Of a stretch of 64,000 bases of DNA, positions 59,276 to 64,000 are shown piece after piece (the stretch's first letter is position 1; every line of letters starts with the position of its first letter). The stretch lies in NCBI GenBank assembly GCA_900551075.1, contig URVB01000006.1, forward strand, positions 85,122 to 149,121, written 5' to 3'. The notes beneath the pieces are model-generated. The model was not told where the DNA came from, did no database searches, and saw only the letters and a program-made list of their open reading frames with translations. A program made the translations under genes and the position numbers. This DNA comes from an uncultured Blautia sp. Lineage in GTDB: Bacteria > Bacillota > Clostridia > Lachnospirales > Lachnospiraceae.

Positions 59276-60478
59276 TCATTTTGAAAAAAGATATCCCAGC
59301 AGGTCCCAGCCATGCTCTATCCTGACACCGCTCTCCAAAGCTTCTTTCTCATTGTAATGCCACGTATGCTCCTGAGACACGGTACTGTCATACAAAAGAT
59401 ATGGAACCGGCTCTGCTACATGGGTACGAACCCTGATAGGCGTCGGGTGATCCGGGAGAATCAGCATCCGGTAGTCCTCACCCTTTGCATCCAGCCCTTC
59501 TTTTACAAGGCGGATGACTCTTTCATCCAGATATTCGATTGCCTGGATTTTCTTGTCAATGCTGCCCTGATGCCCCATTTCATCCGGTGCCTCCACATGA
59601 ATATAGGCAAACTCATAGCCCTGCCCCGTCAACGCGTCCACCGCTGCCTGCGCTTTCCCTTCGTAGTTGGTATGAAGACCGCCGTTCGCACCTTCTACCA
59701 TTATGCGGTCCATTTCCGCTCCCACAGCAATTCCCTTCAAAAGGTCTACCGCTGAAATCATCACGCCCTTTTTGTGGTAAATTTCCTCAAAGGAGGTAAG
59801 GATCGGTTTCGTACCTGCCCCCCAGAACCAGAAGCTGTTTGCCGGATTTAAGCCCTTTGCCTTTCTCTCCAGATTCAGAGGATGGTCTTTCAGAATCTCA
59901 TAGCTTCTCTTCTGCATATAACGGAGCACTTCGTCCTTGGGCAGATACTGTCCAACCCTCTGCATCAGGACATCATGGGGCGGCGTCAGCTCCAGCACCT
60001 CTCCTTTGTCCCAGATCATACAGTGGCGGTAGCTGGTACCCGTATAAAAACGATAGGTCTTATTTTCCAGCTCCTTGCATACAGCCTTCAGAAGAATATC
60101 CGCATCCTCCGTACTGATTTCATCAGCACTGTGATCCAGGATCACCTGCTCCTCATACGGTGCATCCTCCTCTGTAAGCGTCACGATGTTTAAGCGGTAC
60201 GCCACATCGCTTTCCTTCATAGGTACACCGATACTCAAAGCTTCAAGCGGGGAACGGCCAGTATAATATTTCTCCGGATTATATCCCATAACCGATAAGT
60301 TTGCGGTATCGCTTCCCGGCGCCATGCCTTCCGGAATCGTTGCCACAGTTCCAATCTCGGACTGCTTTGCAAGAGCATCCAAAAAAGGAGTTCTGGCACT
60401 GGAAAGCGGTGTACCGCCGTTTAACTCCTCTAACGGCCAGTCCGCCATTCCATCTCCTAAAATTACCACATATTTCAT
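59276..60478 (-). CDS. Alkaline-phosphatase-fold enzyme, ApgM type; possible homoserine kinase
   Basis: 400 aa. The family is annotated as cofactor-independent phosphoglycerate mutase (archaeal type). MKYVVILGDGMADWPLEELN with the metal Asp, GMAPGSDTANLSVMGYNPEK with the phosphate-accepting Ser, LPDHPTPIRVRTHVAEPVPY with metal Asp and His, and APDEMGHQGSIDKKIQAIEY are conserved. Genes of this type that stand between hom and lysC have been suggested to serve as homoserine kinase, and no thrB-type GHMP kinase is seen in the window. The context (hom upstream, lysC downstream) fits that role better than glycolysis. Biochemical proof is needed. Confidence 0.85.
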   Translation of the reverse strand: MKYVVILGDGMADWPLEELNGGTPLSSARTPFLDALAKQSEIGTVATIPEGMAPGSDTANLSVMGYNPEKYYTGRSPLEALSIGVPMKESDVAYRLNIVTLTEEDAPYEEQVILDHSADEISTEDADILLKAVCKELENKTYRFYTGTSYRHCMIWDKGEVLELTPPHDVLMQRVGQYLPKDEVLRYMQKRSYEILKDHPLNLERKAKGLNPANSFWFWGAGTKPILTSFEEIYHKKGVMISAVDLLKGIAVGAEMDRIMVEGANGGLHTNYEGKAQAAVDALTGQGYEFAYIHVEAPDEMGHQGSIDKKIQAIEYLDERVIRLVKEGLDAKGEDYRMLILPDHPTPIRVRTHVAEPVPYLLYDSTVSQEHTWHYNEKEALESGVRIEHGWDLLGYLFSK

Positions 60479-60510
60479 AATGATCTCCTCTACTCTTCCG
60501 TATGAACGGA

Positions 60511-60530
60511 GGGACCGGAATTCCGGTCCC
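60511..60530 (-). other. Perfect palindrome between hom and apgM-like gene
   Basis: GGGACCGGAATTCCGGTCCC is a perfect 20-base palindrome, right after the hom stop codon and before the apgM-like start. Without a T-run it is probably an mRNA-stabilising intercistronic hairpin. Confidence 0.6.
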
Positions 60531-60537
60531 CTGTATT

Positions 60538-61752
60538 TTAATCCTTTACACGAATCATAGTCAAAACGCTTCCATTCAGTCCCTTAACCTTCTCCGCATA
60601 TGCTCCCTGCTTCATACAGGAAGTAATAAATGCAAACTCACCCGGCAGGCTCTTCAGATTCACGATTTCCACCTTGCCGAAGGCGGCTTCCGCTTCCTCT
60701 ACCGTAATGCCCTTCACTCTGACGAAAAACCTTCCCTCAACCTCATCCATTTCCATTAAATCAAGAGGTCTGCTGGTCCAGTTCGTCATGATATTTCTGT
60801 GAAGATGCTTCGCCTCGTCCACAACGTCCGCAACCACCGCACTTGCAGTCGGCAGCTTACCTGCACCGCTTCCATAGAACATCGCGTCTCCCAAAACATT
60901 TCCGTGTACAAATACACTGTTGAACACATCATTGACACTGTACAGAGGACTGTTCTGTCCCAGCAAAAAGGGTGCTACCATAGCATAAAAAGCACCATCA
61001 CCAACCTTACGGCTGGTTGCCAGAAGCTTAATGGTCATGCCCAATTCCCTGGCATATTCCATATCCTCCGGTGTGATTTTCGTAATTCCCTCTGTATAAA
61101 TATTCTCATAATTCAAAAATCTGCCATACGCCAAAGAAGACAGGATTGCGATCTTACGGCAGGCATCATAGCCCTCCACATCCGCCGTAGGATCCGCTTC
61201 TGCATATCCTTTGGCCTGTGCTTCCTTCAGAACCTCATCAAAGGCGGAGCCTTCGGTGCTCATCTTATACAGCATATAGTTGGTGGTTCCGTTCAGAATA
61301 CCTGTGATCTCGTCAATCTCATCCGCTGTCAGAGAAGAGTTCAGCGCACGGATAATCGGAATACCGCCTCCGCAGCTTGCCTCAAACAGGAAGTTGATGT
61401 CTTTCTCCCGTGCAATTTCCATAAGCTCCGGACTATGCTTAGCCACCAGTGCCTTATTGGAAGTGCAGACACTCTTCCCGGATTCCAATGCACGTTTTAC
61501 AAATGTATATGCCGGCTCAATGCCGCCCATAACTTCTACAACAATATCCACTTCCGGATCATTTGCAATGATCTCATAATCATGGACCAGAACCTCCTGT
61601 ACCGGATCTCCCGGAAAATCCCTCAGATCCAAAACATATTTAATATGAATTTCCTCACCGGCACGTTTGTTGATGCTCTTGTGGTTTGTATTGATAACCT
61701 CAACCACACCGCTTCCCACGGTACCGTATCCTAATACTGCTACATTTATCAT
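60538..61752 (-). CDS. hom: Homoserine dehydrogenase
   Basis: 404 aa. Reduces aspartate semialdehyde to homoserine. VAVLGYGTVGSGVVEVINTN is the NAD(P)-binding motif; then VVEVMGGIEPAYTFVKRALE, SVCTSNKALVAKHSPEL and the catalytic core FEASCGGGIPIIRALN, TGILNGTTNYMLYKM, EAQAKGYAEADPTADVEGYD. The C-terminal ~85 residues (FFVRVKGITVEEAEAAFGKV) form an ACT-like domain, so threonine feedback is likely. The next gene upstream is the ACT protein. Confidence 0.95.
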   Translation of the reverse strand: MINVAVLGYGTVGSGVVEVINTNHKSINKRAGEEIHIKYVLDLRDFPGDPVQEVLVHDYEIIANDPEVDIVVEVMGGIEPAYTFVKRALESGKSVCTSNKALVAKHSPELMEIAREKDINFLFEASCGGGIPIIRALNSSLTADEIDEITGILNGTTNYMLYKMSTEGSAFDEVLKEAQAKGYAEADPTADVEGYDACRKIAILSSLAYGRFLNYENIYTEGITKITPEDMEYARELGMTIKLLATSRKVGDGAFYAMVAPFLLGQNSPLYSVNDVFNSVFVHGNVLGDAMFYGSGAGKLPTASAVVADVVDEAKHLHRNIMTNWTSRPLDLMEMDEVEGRFFVRVKGITVEEAEAAFGKVEIVNLKSLPGEFAFITSCMKQGAYAEKVKGLNGSVLTMIRVKD

Positions 61753-61759
61753 GTGTATT

Positions 61760-62212
61760 TTACTCCCTGCCTAAAATTTTCAGATAATGGATGCCCTCAC
61801 TCTGTTCAATCACCTCCACCATTGCCTCCGCATCCCCCTCGCCCGGAAGAATGTCCACACTCAAGGTAAGTGTGGCAACTCCGTTAATAGGAATGCTCTG
61901 GTGAATCGTAAGGATGTTGCCATGAAAACGCGCAATCGTCTGAAGCACATTAGACAAAAGCCCCGGCTCATCATCCATCTGAATAATGAATGTAATTGTT
62001 TTTCCTTTTGCCTCTTCATGAAAAGGAAAAATATCATCCTTATATTTATAGAAGGAACTGCGGCTGATCCCGGTCTGCTCGGCTGCCTCCTGCACAGTCA
62101 TGACCTTGCCTGAAGCCAGCAGCTTCTTCGCCTGCACAACCCTTAGCAGAACCTCCGGCACTGCCCGTTCCCTCACTACAAAATATTTCTTCTTTTCTGT
62201 TGGTTTTTCCAT
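61760..62212 (-). CDS. ACT domain protein of the UPF0735 group with N-terminal helix-turn-helix
   Basis: 150 aa. Residues 30-65 contain GKVMTVQEAAEQTGISRSSF and YKYKDDIFPF, an HTH-like segment. Residues 70-150 are an ACT domain (ITFIIQMDDEPGLLSNVLQT, ARFHGNILTIHQSIPINGVA). It may sense an amino acid and act on the aspartate-family operon it heads; that is an inference from position. The start is the ATG at 62210-62212 behind AGGAAGAGGGAC. It is transcribed 7 bases ahead of hom. Confidence 0.85.
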   Translation of the reverse strand: MEKPTEKKKYFVVRERAVPEVLLRVVQAKKLLASGKVMTVQEAAEQTGISRSSFYKYKDDIFPFHEEAKGKTITFIIQMDDEPGLLSNVLQTIARFHGNILTIHQSIPINGVATLTLSVDILPGEGDAEAMVEVIEQSEGIHYLKILGRE

Positions 62213-62325
62213 GTCCCTCTTCCTATCCATTTCGCGGTTTCCCATCCTTTTGCAGATGACCTGCAGATGTCGGGCGCCCAGCCAGGCGTCCGTTTCTCAA
62301 AGACACTTGTTCTCCTATGAGGGAT

Positions 62326-62354
62326 ATGTTATCACACCTCCGAAAACTCTGCAA
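62326..62354 (-). promoter_or_regulatory. Promoter of the ACT/hom/apgM/lysC operon
   Basis: Minus strand: TTGCAG (62349-62354), 17-base spacer, TAACAT (62326-62331). It leaves a leader of about 110 bases before the ACT gene, without a T-box that I can recognise. Confidence 0.6.
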
Positions 62355-62387
62355 GCCTTTTTTCTGTTCATAAATGGAAACTTCCGA

Positions 62388-63507
62388 TTACTCTGCCTTT
62401 TTGGAAAGAGCGATCCACTTGAGGTATGCATTAATAAAAAGATCGATTCCACCATCCATGACAGCATCCACATTTCCGGTCTCCTCATTCGTCCGATGAT
62501 CCTTTACCATAGTATATGGCTGCATAACATAAGAACGTATCTGATTTCCCCAGCCAATCTCCGTCACCTCGCCGCGGATACCGGAAAGCTTGGCTTCTGC
62601 CTCCTGCTGCTTCAGCAAAAACAGCTTCGCCTTCAGCATCTGCATGGCCTTATCCTTATTCATATGCTGAGAACGCTCATTCTGACATTGTACCACAATT
62701 CCTGTCGGAAAGTGCGTAATACGGATAGCCGACGAGGTTTTGTTGATGTGCTGGCCGCCCGCACCGCTGCTTCGATAGGTATCAATGCGGATATCCTCGT
62801 CATTGATCTCTACATCCAGGTCCTTTTTGATATCCGGCATTACATCGCAGGACACAAAGGAGGTCTGGCGTTTGCCGGCCGCATTGAACGGAGAGATACG
62901 CACAAGACGATGGACGCCCTTCTCGGATTTCAGATAACCGTACGCATTTTCGCCGTTTACCTGGAAGGTTACAGACTTGATGCCTGCCTCGTCACCATCC
63001 AGATAATCCAGCACTTCCATACTAAAGCCCTTGCTGTCCACCCAGCGGCTGTACATACGATACAGCATACCGCACCAATCACAGGCCTCTGTTCCGCCGG
63101 CGCCGGCGTTCAGCTTGATGATGGCGTTTTCGCTGTCGTATTCACCCGACAACAGTGTTTTGACGCGTATATTGTCAAAATCCCTTTCAAATGCATCCAG
63201 CATCTCCTGAATTTCCGGAATCAAATCCGGATCGTTTTCTTCATAACCCATTTCAATCATGGTTTCCATATCTTCCATCTGTGTCATCAGATTTTGATAA
63301 GTCTCCATGTCATCCTTTAGATTTTTTAATTCCTTCATTTTCATCTGGGATTTTTCTGCATCATCCCAGAAATCAGGCGCTTCCATTTCGCGCTCTAATT
63401 CTTCAACCCGCTGCTCCTTATTAGCCAGGTCAAAGTGAATCCCTCACTTCCACTAATGGTTCCGTATAGGTGCCAAGAATGCTCTTGAACTGATCTAATT
63501 CAACCAC
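62388..63507 (-). CDS. prfB: Peptide chain release factor 2 with programmed +1 frameshift
   Basis: 372 aa after frameshifting. Translation starts at the GTG at 63505-63507 (behind GAAGGTGAAGCT) and opens VVELDQFKSILGTYTEPLVE. Codon 25 is CTT and codon 26 the in-frame TGA (63430-63435). CTTTGAC with an upstream AGGGA is the standard RF2 shift site, and reading resumes one base on as DLANKEQRVEELEREMEAPD. In the main frame GGQHINKTSSAIRITHFPTG carries the GGQ catalytic motif, and the SPF tripeptide of the recognition loop is in VRISPFNAAGK. RF2 terminates at UGA and so regulates its own synthesis. The ORF usually given (62388-63386) lacks the first 40 residues. Confidence 0.96.
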
Positions 63508-63627
63508 AGCTTCACCTTCTTTCCATAATCATTCGGTTGAAATTATCCACCTGCGCCCCGTTTTAATATCCGAAGCGTACTCACTGTATACAATAGCATA
63601 TTAGAAAAGAAAATACAAACTGAATCT

Positions 63628-63673
63628 AAAAAAACCTCCCGGAGCCGCTGTCCCGCGTCCTCCAGGAGGTTCT
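63628..63673 (-). terminator. Terminator of dapF
   Basis: AACCTCCCGGAG (63633-63644) pairs with CTCCAGGAGGTT (63660-63671) with one mismatch; on the minus strand it is followed by seven T. Located 16 bases after the dapF stop. Confidence 0.88.
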
Positions 63674-63688
63674 TTTGAATTTTTTCTG

Positions 63689-64000
63689 TCAGGAGAAAAA
63701 GCTCTCCGCCACGCGCACATCCGCAATGTAGCCTACACTGCCTGTCATATACATGGTTCCATCATCCCGGATATCGATCTGGATCATACCACCCGGCTGA
63801 TTCACATTCACACGGTTCTCCACCAAACCAAGACGATAAGCAGCAATCGCAGCCGCACAGCTTCCTGTTCCGGAAGCTTTGGTATAACCCGAACCGCGCT
63901 CCCATATCTCAATATCCAGAGTTCCGGTATCAATCTTGCGGCAGATCTGCAGATTCATTCTCTCCGGAAATTCATCCGCATTTTCTACATAAGGACCGAT
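63689..64000 (-). CDS. dapF: Diaminopimelate epimerase, C-terminal part (cut by window edge)
   Basis: The final 103 codons are visible; the start lies beyond position 64000. IGPYVENADEFPERMN is the typical block before the second half, GSGYTKASGTGSCAAAIAAY holds the second catalytic cysteine (GTGSCA), and the end PGGMIQIDIRDDGTMYMTGS and VGYIADV is normal. Converts LL- to meso-diaminopimelate for lysine and cell-wall synthesis. It fits the aspartate-family theme of the next genes. Confidence 0.93.
   Translation of the reverse strand: MGPYVENADEFPERMNLQICRKIDTGTLDIEIWERGSGYTKASGTGSCAAAIAAYRLGLVENRVNVNQPGGMIQIDIRDDGTMYMTGSVGYIADVRVAESFFS

Noticed and set aside
59209..59313. Extended start for aspartate kinase
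   Set aside because: It overlaps the preceding gene by 38 bases and lacks a ribosome site; LIVKKFGGTSV with its GGGGAGG site is the family start.
62100..63320. Plus-strand open frame of 406 codons opposite prfB and the ACT gene
   Set aside because: Shadow of prfB; no ribosome site and no protein-like composition.
1..64000. CRISPR arrays, tRNA, rRNA, prophage or intact insertion sequences
   Set aside because: I saw no regularly spaced repeats, no tRNA-like cloverleaf or CCA-bearing stretch, no rRNA and no integrase or phage structural gene.

Overview
The window looks like chromosome from an anaerobic Gram-positive gut bacterium of the Lachnospiraceae (Clostridia). This rests on dense carbohydrate-uptake loci with strong Shine-Dalgarno sites, SpaA-type pilin and GH20 remnants, an FMN riboswitch in front of an ECF riboflavin S-component, a Csp-like subtilase, and an acetogen-type methylene-tetrahydrofolate reductase cluster (MetF, MetV, MetV-RnfC2 fusion). 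I see no rRNA, tRNA, CRISPR array or intact insertion sequence. Almost all genes lie on the minus strand, so operons read from high to low coordinates.

Layout. 1-5894: a sugar/polyol ABC importer (ATPase cut by the window edge, binding protein), a zinc polyol dehydrogenase, a ROK regulator and a ribulokinase-type FGGY kinase; both promoters carry the same AT-rich motif. 5989-9502: metF, metV and a metV-rnfC2 fusion. 9503-10827: decayed genes (pilin fragment, GH20 hexosaminidase with a large internal deletion). 10828-19423: an arabinan/arabinoside locus (MalFGK-type importer, GH43, GH51) with two paralogous ArsR-type regulators on either side of the GH43 gene. 19646-32655: a long operon, which I read as the sulfoquinovose transaldolase (SFT) sulfoglycolysis pathway: SF transaldolase, sulfolactaldehyde reductase, sulfoquinovose isomerase candidate, Na+/solute symporter, sulfoquinovosidase and TauE/SafE exporter. 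It continues into a glycerol dehydrogenase, a DhaK-DhaL dihydroxyacetone kinase, a fucose-isomerase-like protein and a ROK regulator. 32656-39530: mixed accessory genes (transposase relic, TetR/flavodoxin pair, SEC-C protein split by a frameshift, a Fic protein lacking its catalytic histidine, a subtilase, a Nudix enzyme). 39784-49980: an unusual operon of a complete LIV-type ABC importer with a thiazoline-carboxylate hydrolase family protein, a LacI regulator, a cysteine desulfidase, an L-rhamnose isomerase family protein and an aldo/keto reductase. 50032-54907: ribU with FMN riboswitch, a TrpXYZ-like ABC transporter, superoxide dismutase, DUF1294. 54916-64000: housekeeping (tex, DUF975, lysC, apgM-like, hom, ACT protein, prfB with its programmed frameshift, dapF cut by the edge).

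How they work together. The sulfoglycolysis operon should take up sulfoquinovose or its glycoside, release SQ, isomerise it to sulfofructose, transfer the three-carbon unit into central metabolism, reduce sulfolactaldehyde to dihydroxypropanesulfonate and export it. The glycerol dehydrogenase and dihydroxyacetone kinase in the same operon could salvage the glycerol freed from sulfoquinovosylglycerol. The LIV/thiazoline/cysteine/sugar-isomerase operon has no function that I know of; a cysteine-sugar thiazolidine or another cyclised cysteine derivative is a testable guess. The least understood parts are that operon, the paired ArsR-type regulators and the role of the fucose-isomerase-like protein.
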